The translations under genes were made by a program, and so were the position numbers. This document shows, piece by piece, positions 16,822-27,385 of a stretch of DNA of 64,000 nt (position 1 is its first letter; each line of letters starts with the position of its first letter). Source of the DNA: Miltoncostaea oceani (GTDB lineage Bacteria; Actinomycetota; Thermoleophilia; Miltoncostaeales; Miltoncostaeaceae); contig NZ_CP064356.1 of NCBI RefSeq assembly GCF_018141545.1, positions 2,183,001 to 2,247,000 of the forward strand, read 5' to 3'. The notes below the pieces were generated by a model. That model saw only the letters and a program-made list of their open reading frames with translations. It made no database searches and was not told the DNA's origin.

Positions 16822-17165
16822 ATGCTCTCGGATAGCCGTCCTCCGCCCATGATGTGCCAGTGGAGGTGGTGGACGCTCTGGCGGGCGTCCTCACCGTGGT
16901 TGGTGGTCACGCGGTACCCGGACCCGTGGAGGCCGGCGTCGGCCGCGACCTGCGCGATGAACGTCAGCATGGCGGCGCGCTCGGCCGCGTCGAGCCCGTC
17001 GACGCCCGCGATCGAGGCGACGTGGCGGCGCGGGATGACGAGCACGTGCGTCGGGGCCTTCGGGGAGATGTCCTCGAACGCGATGTGGTGGTCGTCGCGG
17101 GCGACGACCGTGGCCGGGATCTCCCCCGCCACGATGCGGCAGAACAGGCAGCCGGCGTCGGTCAC
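16818..17165 (-). CDS. HIT-family nucleotide hydrolase
   Basis: The 115-residue protein begins CLFCRIVAGEIPATVV, with the two cysteines and His of the Hint branch zinc site, and ends with the histidine triad HHLHWHIMGGG near 100. Hint proteins hydrolyse purine nucleoside phosphoramidates. The GTG start is coupled to rsmE by a GTGA overlap. Confidence 0.9.
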   Translation of the reverse strand: MTDAGCLFCRIVAGEIPATVVARDDHHIAFEDISPKAPTHVLVIPRRHVASIAGVDGLDAAERAAMLTFIAQVAADAGLHGSGYRVTTNHGEDARQSVHHLHWHIMGGGRLSESM

Positions 17166-17902
17166 GCGTCCTCCTCCCAGCCGCGCGCGGCGGCGAGCGT
17201 CACGGCGGCGATGGCGGCGGTCTCGGCGCGCAGGACCGTGGCGCCCAGACGGCAGATCGCGAGCCCCTCCGCACGGGCGCCGTCGACCTCCTCGGCCGAG
17301 AAGCCCGCGTCCGGGCCGACGACGAGCGCGGTCCGGGCCCGTGGCGCGCGGGCGCGCAGGGCCGCCGGGAGCGTCGCGTCGCCTCGTGGATCGATCAGGA
17401 ACCCCTCCCCGTCGGGGATCTCGCCGGGTACGAGGTCGAACGGTACCAGCCCCCGCACGCCGGGCACGGGAGCCCGCCCCGACTGCCGGGCGGCGGCCTC
17501 GGCGACCCGCGCGAGGCGCTCGCGGCGCCTCCCCCACGACGCCGCGTCCGGCACCCGCCGCGCCCGCGACGAGGTGAACAGGACGACCTCCGAGACGCCG
17601 AGCTCCACGGCCTTCTCGACGACGGTGTCGAGGCGCCCCCACTCGGCGAGCCCCTGGTACAGCGTCACCGTCGCGGCGTCGGCGGGGCGTGCCCCCTCCC
17701 CCACGACGCGCACCACCGCGGGCGGGCCGGTACCCACCACGACGGCGGACCAGATCGCCCCGTCCGCGTCGATCAGCCCGACCTCGTCGCCGGGGCGGCG
17801 CCGCACGACCCGGCCCAGGTGGTGGCTGTCACCGGCCGACAGGGCGACCTCGGCGCCGTCGGCGAGGTCCCCGTCGACGACGTAGCGGAAGGTGTGCCTC
17901 AC
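17162..17902 (-). CDS. rsmE: 16S rRNA m3U1498 methyltransferase
   Basis: The 246-residue SPOUT methyltransferase has an N-terminal PUA-like domain (HHLGRVVRRRPGDEVGLID) and a C-terminal knotted fold with ALVVGPDAGFSAEEV and CRLGATVLRAETAAIAAV, the SAM-binding signature. It methylates U1498 of 16S rRNA at N3. I chose the GTG at 17902 because it overlaps the prmA stop as GTGA; a GTG at 17929 would add nine residues inside prmA. Confidence 0.92.
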   Translation of the reverse strand: MRHTFRYVVDGDLADGAEVALSAGDSHHLGRVVRRRPGDEVGLIDADGAIWSAVVVGTGPPAVVRVVGEGARPADAATVTLYQGLAEWGRLDTVVEKAVELGVSEVVLFTSSRARRVPDAASWGRRRERLARVAEAAARQSGRAPVPGVRGLVPFDLVPGEIPDGEGFLIDPRGDATLPAALRARAPRARTALVVGPDAGFSAEEVDGARAEGLAICRLGATVLRAETAAIAAVTLAAARGWEEDA

Positions 17903-18747
17903 CCGCGCTCGAGGAGGACCGTCGCCCACCCCTCGGCCTGGATGCGCCGCGACTCGGCCAGGCCGAGGGGCGCCATCGCCGCCGCGACGGACGGCACCTC
18001 GTCGGGGCGCATGCCCGACGCGATCAGGCGGGTGGGCGCGGGTCCGCCGGCGAGCGCCGCGGCGAGCATCCGCAGCACCGTGCCGGTCAGGTTCGCCATG
18101 ACGAGGGGGGCGTCGGGCAGGCGGTCAACGCCGATCGTCCGCCGCGCGACCGTCAGGGCGACGCCGTTGACGCGGGCGTTGTCGATGGTCGCCCGCACCG
18201 AGAGGGGGTCGTGGTCGAGGGCGGTGACGGGGTCGAACCCGAGGCGGCGGGCGGCGATCGCGAGGATGCCCGACCCGCAGCCGGCGTCGAGCAGGGGCCC
18301 GCCCGGCGGGAGGGCGCACAGCAGCTCCAGGCACCCCCGCGTCGTGGCGTGCTGGGCGGTGCCGAAGGCCATGCCGGGGTCGATCACCACGTCGTGCAGC
18401 CCGGCCACGGGGGGTTCCCACGGCGGCCGGATCCGCAGCCGGCCGGCGATCTCGACGGGGCGGTGGAACCGGAGCATCGCGTCCATCCACGCCGGGTCCT
18501 CGTCGGCGGCGGTGACCTCGGCGGCCACGCCGATCGCCGCGAGCGCGGCGCGGAGCCGCGCCGGGTCGGCCGCCGGGGGCGGCACCCAGAAGTCGAGCAC
18601 GGCCGCGCCCGCCGGGCCGGTGCCCTCGCGGAAGCCGCAGCCGAGCAGGGCCGACGCCTCGGCCGCCGCGACCTCGGCGTCGCCCGCGGCCACCGTGACG
18701 GTGAGCCGCGTCAGCGCGGCGCCGGCGCCCCGCGCCGGACGTCTCAT
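17899..18747 (-). CDS. prmA: Ribosomal protein L11 methyltransferase
   Basis: The 282-residue enzyme trimethylates L11. Its C-terminal half has motif I LLDAGCGSGILAIAA near 155, preceded by DPGMAFGTAQHATT, the PrmA hallmark, and PLVMANL (the NPPY-like N) near 215. The ATG at 18747 has a GGGAG 5 bases upstream; an ATG at 18765 lacks one. That GGGAG lies in the 3' arm of a large palindrome (18749-18859), so translation of prmA, and of the coupled genes down to era, may depend on the RNA fold. Confidence 0.92.
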   Translation of the reverse strand: MRRPARGAGAALTRLTVTVAAGDAEVAAAEASALLGCGFREGTGPAGAAVLDFWVPPPAADPARLRAALAAIGVAAEVTAADEDPAWMDAMLRFHRPVEIAGRLRIRPPWEPPVAGLHDVVIDPGMAFGTAQHATTRGCLELLCALPPGGPLLDAGCGSGILAIAARRLGFDPVTALDHDPLSVRATIDNARVNGVALTVARRTIGVDRLPDAPLVMANLTGTVLRMLAAALAGGPAPTRLIASGMRPDEVPSVAAAMAPLGLAESRRIQAEGWATVLLERG

Positions 18748-18748
18748 G

Positions 18749-18881
18749 ACATCTCCCGGCTGCATCCCATCGCGAGGCGGCGTCCTCGGCAGACCCGGTA
18801 TTCCCGATACCGGGACTGACCTGCGTCCTTGCCTCGCGGGGGATTCGCTCGGGAGATGTAGACGAGCCTCCGCCGCGAGGC
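18749..18881 (-). promoter_or_regulatory. Candidate structured cis-regulatory RNA in the dnaJ-prmA gap
   Basis: An imperfect palindrome of 111 bases (18749-18859) is centred near 18804. Paired blocks, all in one register within a base, are 18749-18758 with 18850-18859 (10 perfect), 18764-18768 with 18840-18844, 18771-18778 with 18831-18838 (8 perfect), and the apical 18794-18801 with 18807-18814 (8 perfect, 5-base loop). In the minus-strand mRNA the last arm contains the prmA Shine-Dalgarno. A further copy of the block at 18873-18881, just past the dnaJ stop, can pair with 18831-18839 instead. The two folds exclude each other, as in an attenuator or switch. It could instead be a palindromic repeat element. 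Confidence 0.6.
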
Positions 18882-18882
18882 G

Positions 18883-19986
18883 CTAGCGGAAGGCGTGCTT
18901 GAGCCGGTCGAAGAAGCCCTCGTCCTCGCGGTAGCTGCGGGCGTCGAGGATCTCGGCGAGGCGCTCGACCGCCTTGCGGCCGTCGTCGTTCTGGACGCGC
19001 GGGACGCGCACCTCGACCACGACCCGCTGGTCGCCGCGTCCGCGTCCGGTCAGCGCCGGGAAGCCCTTGCCGCGCAGGACGTACTCGTCGTTCGGCTGGG
19101 TGCCGGGCCGCAGCTCGACGTGGGCCTCGCCGTCGACGGTGGGGACGGTGACGGTGGCGCCGGTCATGGCGTCGGTGACGGGGACCGCGACGCGGGTGAC
19201 GACGTCGAGCCCCTCGCGCCGGAAGCGCTCGTCCTCGGCGACCTGCACCTGCACGTAGAGGTCGCCCGCCGCGGCGCCGCGCTCGCCCGCCGCGCCCTTG
19301 CCGGGGATGCGGATGCGCTGGCCGTTCGCGATGCCCGCCGGCACGTCGACGTTGACGCTGAGCGTCGTGGGGGTGCGGCCGGTGCCGGCGCACTCGGCGC
19401 ATGGCTCGGCGGGACGCTCGCCCTCGCCGCGGCAGTCCGGGCAGATCTGGGTGCGCAGGAACTGGCCGAACGGGCCGCGCGACACCTGGCGCACCTGCCC
19501 CTGCCCGCCGCAGGTGGCGCACCGGATCATGTGGCTGCCGGGGGCCGCCCCGTCGCCCTCGCACACCGCGCAGGCGCCGACGACGCCGTACTCGAGGGTG
19601 CGGGTCACGCCGGACGCGGACTCGGCGAACGTGAGCTGGATCGCGACGGCCACGTCGTCGCCGCCGCTGCGGGCGGCGCGGCGGCCGAAGGCGTCGCCGC
19701 CGAAGAAGGCGTCGAAGAGGTCCTGGAACGAGCCGAAGTCGGCGAAGTCGCCGCCCGCGGGACGCCCGCGCAGGCCGTCGTGGCCGTACCGATCGTAGAG
19801 CTCGCGCGTCTCGCCGTTGGAGAGCGCCTCGTACGCCTCGGCGGCCTCCTTGAAGAGCGCCTCCGCCCCGGGGTCCGGGTTGACGTCGGGATGCAGCTCA
19901 CGGGCCTTCCGCCGGAAGGCCTTCTTGATCTCCGCCTCGTCCGCGTCGCGGGAGACGCCGAGGACCTCGTAGTAGTCGCGCTTCAT
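18883..19986 (-). CDS. dnaJ: Chaperone DnaJ
   Basis: The 367-residue co-chaperone has the J domain with HPD (HPDVNPDPG near 32), a Gly/Phe-rich linker with GGDAFG, four CxxCxGxG zinc motifs ([32 protein letters not shown]) and the C-terminal substrate-binding region. It stimulates DnaK. dnaK and grpE are not adjacent. A TACTCT hexamer lies about 13 bases before the ATG. No CIRCE inverted repeat was seen, so HrcA control here is doubtful. Confidence 0.95.
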   Translation of the reverse strand: MKRDYYEVLGVSRDADEAEIKKAFRRKARELHPDVNPDPGAEALFKEAAEAYEALSNGETRELYDRYGHDGLRGRPAGGDFADFGSFQDLFDAFFGGDAFGRRAARSGGDDVAVAIQLTFAESASGVTRTLEYGVVGACAVCEGDGAAPGSHMIRCATCGGQGQVRQVSRGPFGQFLRTQICPDCRGEGERPAEPCAECAGTGRTPTTLSVNVDVPAGIANGQRIRIPGKGAAGERGAAAGDLYVQVQVAEDERFRREGLDVVTRVAVPVTDAMTGATVTVPTVDGEAHVELRPGTQPNDEYVLRGKGFPALTGRGRGDQRVVVEVRVPRVQNDDGRKAVERLAEILDARSYREDEGFFDRLKHAFR

Positions 19987-20071
19987 CGAGTCCGGTCGCA
20001 GAGTAGCAAGGGGATGCGCCGTCCCACCCCTCCCCCATCGGCCCCGCGGCGCCGGTCCTGAACGCGCGGCG

Positions 20072-20815
20072 TCAGCGGGGCGAGGGCGACGCGGTGGCGA
20101 GCACGACGGGGTCGGGATCGACGAAGCCGCGCTTCAGGTCCTTCGGCCGGATCGGGCCGACGGGCGGGTCCTGCAGGGGGGCGCCGGCGGCGATGGCGAG
20201 CTCGCACAACGCCGTCATGATGCGGTCCGTCGCCTCCCGGTTGCGCGCCTTCCGCGACGTGCCGGTGAGGTCCGACACATCCACCGGCGGGCCGAACGTG
20301 ACCCGCGCCGGGCCGCGGAAGAGCTGGGTGTCCCAGCACACGGCGGGGACGACCGTGACGCCGGGGCGCTGGGCGAACATGCCGGCGCCGGGGTGACCGC
20401 GGCGCATGTGGCCGGTGCGGCTGACGTGGCCCTCCGGGAAGACCACGAGGCACTCCCCCCGGTCGAGCAGCGACAACGCATGGCGGATCGCCCCGACGTC
20501 GCCGACGCCCCGCCGGATCGGGAACGCCCGCTGCAGCCTCAGCAGGAACGCCGCGAACGGGTTCCCGAACAGCTCCGCCTTCGCCATCATCGACGTCCGC
20601 CGGTGGCGGGCGGCGGCGGTCAGCACCAGGGGGTCGGCCACGGAGACGTGGTTGCACACCAGCAGCACCGCCCCGGTCCGCGGCAGGTGCTCCGTGCCGC
20701 GGCGGCGCATCCGCAGCGGCGGCAGGTACAGCAGCGGGAGCACGATCACGTGCGCCAGCGCCCACATCACGCGGTCGATCACGACATCCCGCCTACGCAC
20801 GGTCGTCGTCGTCAC
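20072..20815 (-). CDS. 1-acyl-glycerol-3-phosphate acyltransferase (PlsC-like)
   Basis: The 247-residue acyltransferase has the catalytic NHVSVADP (NHx4D) near residue 55, a [12 protein letters not shown] region and [10 protein letters not shown] (FPEG) near 124. A hydrophobic N-terminal helix suggests membrane association. It would make phosphatidic acid or acylate a related lipid. The start may be the GTG at 20815, which overlaps the upstream hypothetical gene by 23 bases, or a GTG at 20800 just before that gene's stop. Confidence 0.85.
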   Translation of the reverse strand: MTTTTVRRRDVVIDRVMWALAHVIVLPLLYLPPLRMRRRGTEHLPRTGAVLLVCNHVSVADPLVLTAAARHRRTSMMAKAELFGNPFAAFLLRLQRAFPIRRGVGDVGAIRHALSLLDRGECLVVFPEGHVSRTGHMRRGHPGAGMFAQRPGVTVVPAVCWDTQLFRGPARVTFGPPVDVSDLTGTSRKARNREATDRIMTALCELAIAAGAPLQDPPVGPIRPKDLKRGFVDPDPVVLATASPSPR

Positions 20816-21482
20816 CCTCGTCGTCGTCCGGGTGGCGCGCCAGGTTGGCCTGCGCCGCCTCGATCAGCTGCTGGGCCTCCTCGAGGTTCACGGCGCGGTG
20901 CAGCAGCCGGGTGAGGCTCCGCGCGTCGCGCGCGATGAGGTGGTCGACGGCGCCGTCCTCGACCCAGAACGGCGCGGCGTCGGGGTCCTGCCGCAGCAGC
21001 TCGACGGCCTGGTGGCCGCAGTCGAGCGTGTACGTCGCGATGGCGTAGCGGCCGGGGGTCGTCGACTCGGCGTCCGGCTCCCACGGCACGAGCGGCGCGG
21101 AGCGCAGGCCGCCCGGCTCGATCACCTCGGAGGCCAGGTCCACCTCGCGCCACGCCAGGTCCACCGGCACGCGCAGGTCGAAGAGCAGGCTCTCGGCGTC
21201 CTCGACGCGGTCGGCCGCACTCGCCAGGACCGCGGCGACCCAGTGCGCCTCGGCGAACGAGAGGCCGGTGAAGAGGTCGGCCTCGTCGAGCAGCGGGGAC
21301 AGCTGGGCGTCGGGCCGGGTGCTGATGCCGACCGCGTACTCCTCGGGTCCGTACGCGCCGGCCTCGACCTTCGCGAGCACCCGCACGGCCGCCGAGGCGT
21401 CGCCGCGCAACGGCCGGCGCCACACCTCGAGGATCTCGAAGCGGTCGTCGATCGCGCGTCCCTCACGCTCATCGTCACTCAT
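20793..21482 (-). CDS. Hypothetical protein, 229 residues, between hrcA and plsC
   Basis: I do not recognise the family. The protein is acidic, without membrane segments, and ends in an Asp-rich tail ([13 protein letters not shown]). Its ATG overlaps the hrcA 3' end by 8 bases, so it belongs to the hemW-hrcA operon. It lies where grpE and dnaK are found in firmicutes, but it has no resemblance to either. Confidence 0.7.
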   Translation of the reverse strand: MSDDEREGRAIDDRFEILEVWRRPLRGDASAAVRVLAKVEAGAYGPEEYAVGISTRPDAQLSPLLDEADLFTGLSFAEAHWVAAVLASAADRVEDAESLLFDLRVPVDLAWREVDLASEVIEPGGLRSAPLVPWEPDAESTTPGRYAIATYTLDCGHQAVELLRQDPDAAPFWVEDGAVDHLIARDARSLTRLLHRAVNLEEAQQLIEAAQANLARHPDDDEGDDDDRA

Positions 21483-22557
21483 AGACGCCCTCCACGTACC
21501 GGGACAGCAGCTGCGCGGCCCCGCGGACCGTCGCCATCGCGAGGCGGTAGTCCATCCGCGTCGGCCCGATCAGCGAGACCGTGCCCAGGTTGCGCCGTGC
21601 CACCCCGTAGTTGGCGGCCACCATACTGAGCCCCGAGAGGCTCCGGTCGGGCAGCTCCGCGCCGATCCGCAGGTAGACCTGGTTGCGGCTGAGCGCGCCG
21701 CGCAGCATCGCGAGCAGGGCGTACCGCTCCTCGAGGCTCTCCATCAGCGCGTCGATCGCCATCAGGTCGAGGTGGCGCTGCTCGGCGAGGAAGCGGGCGC
21801 GGCCGCCGATGAAGATGCTCTCCTCGACGCCCGGGTCGAGGTCGGTGATCGCGGGCGCGAGCACCCCGAGGAAACCCCGCTCGCGCATCCCGAGGGACGG
21901 GTCGGCGAGCCGCCCCTCGATGAGCCGCGACCCCACCGTGACGCCGGTGAGCTGCTCGTTGAGGAACGCGCCGGCCCACTCGCAGAGCCCCGGGTCGACC
22001 GCCGACTCGAACGCGAAGACGCGCTTCGTCACCGCACCCGTGGACGTGATCACCACGACCATCACGACCTGGGGCTGCAGGGGGAGCACCTCGACGTGCC
22101 GCACCGTCGACGTCTGCGGCGCGGGCGCCGTGACGATGCCGAGCAGGTTGGTGACCTGGGCGACGACGTCGGCGAGGCGCGACAGGGCGGCGTCGACCTC
22201 GCGCCGCATCTCGGTGACGTCGAGGGCGGACTCGACCAGCGCCGGGGCCTGCGCCGGGGGGTCGCGGGTCAGCAGCGTGTCGACGTAGTACCGGTACCCG
22301 CGGTCGGTGGGGACGCGCCCCGCGGACGTGTGCGGGTGGTCGAGGTGCCCGAGCTCCTCGAGGCGGGCGAGCTCGTACCGGACGGTGGACGACGCGAAGT
22401 CGATGCCCTCGCGTCCCGCGATGTTCTTGCTGCCGACGGGCACGCCGGTCGCGATGTGCTCCTCGACCACCGTCCGCAGGATCGTCTCCTGGCGGGCCGT
22501 CAGGCGGTCGGGCTCACCGCCGCCGAGGGGCCGGTCGCCGCCGGGGGCGTCGCTCAT
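21475..22557 (-). CDS. hrcA: Heat-inducible transcription repressor HrcA
   Basis: The 360-residue repressor has the N-terminal winged helix (LTARQETILRTVVEEHIATGVPVGS and SSTVRYELARLEELGHLDHPHTSAGRVPTD, about 18-90) and the C-terminal domain with VSLIGPTRMDY near 330, which is the family hallmark. It normally binds CIRCE and is kept active by GroEL. Its ATG overlaps the hemW stop as ATGA. I found no CIRCE in the window, so its targets may be elsewhere. Confidence 0.94.
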   Translation of the reverse strand: MSDAPGGDRPLGGGEPDRLTARQETILRTVVEEHIATGVPVGSKNIAGREGIDFASSTVRYELARLEELGHLDHPHTSAGRVPTDRGYRYYVDTLLTRDPPAQAPALVESALDVTEMRREVDAALSRLADVVAQVTNLLGIVTAPAPQTSTVRHVEVLPLQPQVVMVVVITSTGAVTKRVFAFESAVDPGLCEWAGAFLNEQLTGVTVGSRLIEGRLADPSLGMRERGFLGVLAPAITDLDPGVEESIFIGGRARFLAEQRHLDLMAIDALMESLEERYALLAMLRGALSRNQVYLRIGAELPDRSLSGLSMVAANYGVARRNLGTVSLIGPTRMDYRLAMATVRGAAQLLSRYVEGVYE

Positions 22558-23650
22558 GCGTACTCCATCAGCTCGTGGAGGATCGCGTTCTGCACGAAGC
22601 GGCCGCGGCGCGTCAGGGTCAGCGTCGCCCCGTCGCGGCGCAGCAGTCCCGCCGTCTCGAGCGCGTCGAGGGCCTGCGGGTGGTCCGGTGGGCCGGCCCA
22701 CCCGAGGTCCATGCCCCGGGCGAGCCGCAGCCCGAGCATCCAGCGCTCGCGGCGCACCAGGTCGGCGTCGAGGCCCTCGTCGGTGCGGGGCGGCGCGTCG
22801 CCCGCGGCGAGCGCCCCGATGTAGGGCGCGAGGGCCGGGTTGTTGCGGCGACGGCGGCCGGCGACGGTGCTGACGGCCCCGACACCGATGCCGAGGTAGT
22901 CGGCGGCGCCCCAGTAGGCGAGGGAGTGGCGGCACTCGTGGCCGGGCCGGGCGAAGTTGGCCGTCTCGTACCAGCGGTAGCCGTGTTCCTCGAGGCCCCC
23001 GACGATCCGCTCGTAGGCGTCGGCGCCCTCGTCCTCGTCGACGGGCGCGGTGCCCGCCCGGGCGAGCGCCGACCCCGGCTTGATCTCCAGCTCGTACCAC
23101 GACAGGTGGTCGGGCCCGAGGGCGAGGGCGTCGGCGAGGTCGGCCTCGAGGTCGGCCGGGGTCTGCCCCGGCACCCCGAAGATCAGGTCGATGGAGAGGT
23201 CGTCGAAGCCGGCGGCGCGGGCGCAGTCGACGGCGGCGCGGGCCTGGTCGGGCGTCGCGGCCCGGTCGAGCGCCCGCAGCAGGTGGGGCCGGAACGACTG
23301 CACACCGAGCGACAGCCGGGTCACCCCCATCGCCCGCAGCTCGCGCAGGGCGGCGGCGTCGACCGTCTCGGGGTTGGCCTCGATGCTCACCTCGGCCCCC
23401 GGGGCCAGGTGCGGGCCGACGCGCTCCATCAGGGCGCGCAGGCGACGCGGGCGCATCAGGGTGGGGGTGCCGCCCCCCAGGTAGACCGTGTCGAGGGGCC
23501 CGAGCACCCCGGCCTCGCGGTCGAGCTCGGCGAGGAGGGCGTCGAGGTAGGCGTCGCGGTCGCCGAGGGCGCCGACGTGGACGACGAAGGCGCAGTAGCC
23601 GCAGCGCGACGCGCAGAACGGCAGGTGCGCGTACAGGTGGGCGACGCCGC

Positions 23651-23654
<4 letters not shown>
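22554..23654 (-). CDS. hemW: Heme chaperone HemW (radical SAM, HemN-like)
   Basis: The 366-residue protein has the radical SAM motif CASRCGYC (C-x3-C-x2-C) at about residues 14-21, YLGGGTPT near 60 and IEANPE near 95. The spacing lacks the HemN-specific fourth cysteine pattern, so HemW is the better call. HemW inserts heme into respiratory proteins. The GTG start overlaps the lepA stop as GTGA; the hemW-hrcA pair is conserved widely. Confidence 0.9.
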
Positions 23655-25465
<1,811 letters not shown>

Positions 25466-25469
25466 CGGC

Positions 25470-27047
25470 CTACTGTAGCGGCCGCCTGAGCCGCGACAGC
25501 GCCTTCAGCTCGCGCATCTCCAGCGCCTGGGCCGCGGCGAGGTGGGCGACGACGGCCGCGAGGGTCGCGGTGCCGACGCTGATGATCTGGGCGGGGAGGC
25601 TCCGGCCGAGGGCGTCGTCGAGCACCCGCCACGTCGCCCACGCGAGCAGCACCGACACGCCCGCGGCGAGGAGGCTCCGCACCGCGCCGTCGAGCACCCA
25701 CGCGCCGTGCAGGCCGCCGAGCTCGCGGTCGAGCAGGCGCAGCAGCACCAGGAACGTGACGATGCTGGCGATCGAGGTGGCGAGCGGGATGCCGCCCGTC
25801 CCGAGGGGCCCGTAGAACGCCGCGTCGAGCACGACGTTGATGACGACGCCGAGCAGGGCGACCTTCGTCGGCAGCCACGGCATCTGCATGCTGAAGAACG
25901 CCCGGATCACCAGGAGGCTGGCCCCGTTGAAGGCGAGGCCGATGGCGAAGAAGACGAGGGCCTCGGAGGTCAGGGCGGTGCTCGCCGGGCCGAACTCGCC
26001 CCGCTGGAAGACCAGCCGCGTGACGGGCTCCGCCAGCACCAGCAGGAACAACGAGGCCGGCAGGAGCATGAAGAAGATCTGGCGGAGGCCGCCGGCGAGG
26101 GTCGCGCGCATCCCGACGACGTCGTCGCGGGCGGAGAGGCGGGCGATGGTCGGGAACAGCACCGTCGAGATCGCGACGCTGAAGACGCCCTGCGGCAGCA
26201 GGTACAGCCGGAACGCCGCGTCGATCGCCCGGGGGGCCTCCTCGCTGACGAGGGTCGCGAAGACCGTGTCGATGGTGAGGTTGATGTTGATGAGCCCGAG
26301 GCCGAGCGTCACCGGCAGCATCAGCACCAGCACCTGGCGCACGCGCCGGTTGCCGAACCCGAGGGAGATCGGGAAGGGCCCCATCCCCCGCAGCGAGGGG
26401 ATCAGGTAGAGCAGCTGGGCGAGCGTCCCGACGACGATCGCGATCGCGTAGACCTCGATGCGGTGCTCGTCGGGGACGAACGGCGTGACCGCCACCAGCC
26501 CGAGGATGATCACCGCGTTCCACAGCACGGGGGCGAAGGCGGTGGCGCCGAAGCGGCCGCCGGCCTGCAGCAGCGCGGCGACGAGGCCGGTGAGGCCGAG
26601 CAGCGGGACGATCGGGAACATGATCCGCGCGAGGCGGACGGTCTCGTCGACGAGCTCCTGGTCGAGCCCGGGCGCGAAGAGCGGCATCACCCACGGGGCC
26701 GCGATGATCGCGAGGAGGCTGATCAGCCCGAGCGCCATGGTGATCAGGCCGATGAACGCGCCGGCGAGGCGTTGCGCCTCCTTCTTGCGTCCCTGCTCCT
26801 CCAGCTCGGTGAAGACGGGCACGAACGCCGCCGACAGGGCCGAGTCGGCGACGAGGCTGCGCAGCAGGTTCGGCACGTTGAACGCGACCACGAACGCGCT
26901 GATCTGACCGGAGGTGCCGAAGATCGCGGCGGCGGCGATCTCCCGCACGAGACCGGCGATCCGGCTGATGCCGGTCCAGAACGCGAAGATGGCCGTGGAG
27001 CGGCCGAGCCGTCCCGGGGCGTCCTGCTGGGCGCGATCGGCGCTCAC
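25470..27047 (-). CDS. murJ: Lipid II flippase MurJ
   Basis: The 525-residue polytopic protein (about 14 helices) belongs to the MVF family. It has the typical beginning [48 protein letters not shown] and the [11 protein letters not shown] segment. It flips the peptidoglycan precursor across the membrane. I chose the GTG at 27047; a GTG at 27083 would add 12 residues but runs into the divergent rpsT promoter. Confidence 0.92.
   Translation of the reverse strand: MSADRAQQDAPGRLGRSTAIFAFWTGISRIAGLVREIAAAAIFGTSGQISAFVVAFNVPNLLRSLVADSALSAAFVPVFTELEEQGRKKEAQRLAGAFIGLITMALGLISLLAIIAAPWVMPLFAPGLDQELVDETVRLARIMFPIVPLLGLTGLVAALLQAGGRFGATAFAPVLWNAVIILGLVAVTPFVPDEHRIEVYAIAIVVGTLAQLLYLIPSLRGMGPFPISLGFGNRRVRQVLVLMLPVTLGLGLININLTIDTVFATLVSEEAPRAIDAAFRLYLLPQGVFSVAISTVLFPTIARLSARDDVVGMRATLAGGLRQIFFMLLPASLFLLVLAEPVTRLVFQRGEFGPASTALTSEALVFFAIGLAFNGASLLVIRAFFSMQMPWLPTKVALLGVVINVVLDAAFYGPLGTGGIPLATSIASIVTFLVLLRLLDRELGGLHGAWVLDGAVRSLLAAGVSVLLAWATWRVLDDALGRSLPAQIISVGTATLAAVVAHLAAAQALEMRELKALSRLRRPLQ
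25472..25477 (-). promoter_or_regulatory. -10 box before lepA
   Basis: TACAGT on the minus strand overlaps the murJ stop codon and precedes the lepA GTG by 6 bases. There is no Shine-Dalgarno in between. Confidence 0.45.
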
Positions 27048-27050
27048 CTC

Positions 27051-27079
27051 TGGCCGCCATCCTGCCGGGCCGCTACCAT
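27051..27079 (+). promoter_or_regulatory. Promoter of rpsT
   Basis: A weak -35 TGGCCG and a -10 TACCAT (27074-27079) are 17 bases apart. The leader then contains a clear GGAGG at 27099-27103, about 10 bases before the GTG start. Confidence 0.45.
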
Positions 27080-27112
27080 GCACCGCCGACCGATCGATGG
27101 AGGACGCCCCGC

Positions 27113-27385
27113 GTGGCGAACATCAAGCAGCAGATCAAGCGCAACCGCCGCTCCCTCGAGCAGCGCGACCGCAACCTGAGGTACCGCTCGACGATCAAGA
27201 CCCTCTTCCGCCGTCTCGACGACGCCGCGGAGGGTGGGGACGGTGACCAGATCGGCGCGCGTGCGCGGGAGCTGGAGCACCTGATCGACCGGGCCGCCGC
27301 CGAGGGCGTGATTCACCGCAACAACGCGGCACGGAAGAAGAGCCGCGTCGCCCGCATCACGTCCCGGAGCACCTCCGCCACCTAA
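27113..27385 (+). CDS. rpsT: 30S ribosomal protein S20
   Basis: The 90-residue basic protein begins MANIKQQIKRNRRSLEQRDRN and ends with NNAARKKSRVARI, the S20 signatures. It binds 16S rRNA early in assembly. The GTG has an ATGGAGG Shine-Dalgarno. Its last bases overlap the convergent holA stop by four. Confidence 0.96.
   Translation: MANIKQQIKRNRRSLEQRDRNLRYRSTIKTLFRRLDDAAEGGDGDQIGARARELEHLIDRAAAEGVIHRNNAARKKSRVARITSRSTSAT

Noticed and set aside
18748-18765. A longer prmA start at 18765
   Set aside because: It has no Shine-Dalgarno, whereas the ATG at 18747 has GGGAG at a good distance.
19987-20071. A CIRCE element before dnaJ
   Set aside because: GAGTAGCAAG near 19995 recalls one half-site, but there is no matching inverted half at 9 bases.
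27048-27083. A longer murJ start at the GTG of 27083
   Set aside because: It lies in the rpsT promoter, has no ribosome-binding site and adds residues not expected in MurJ.
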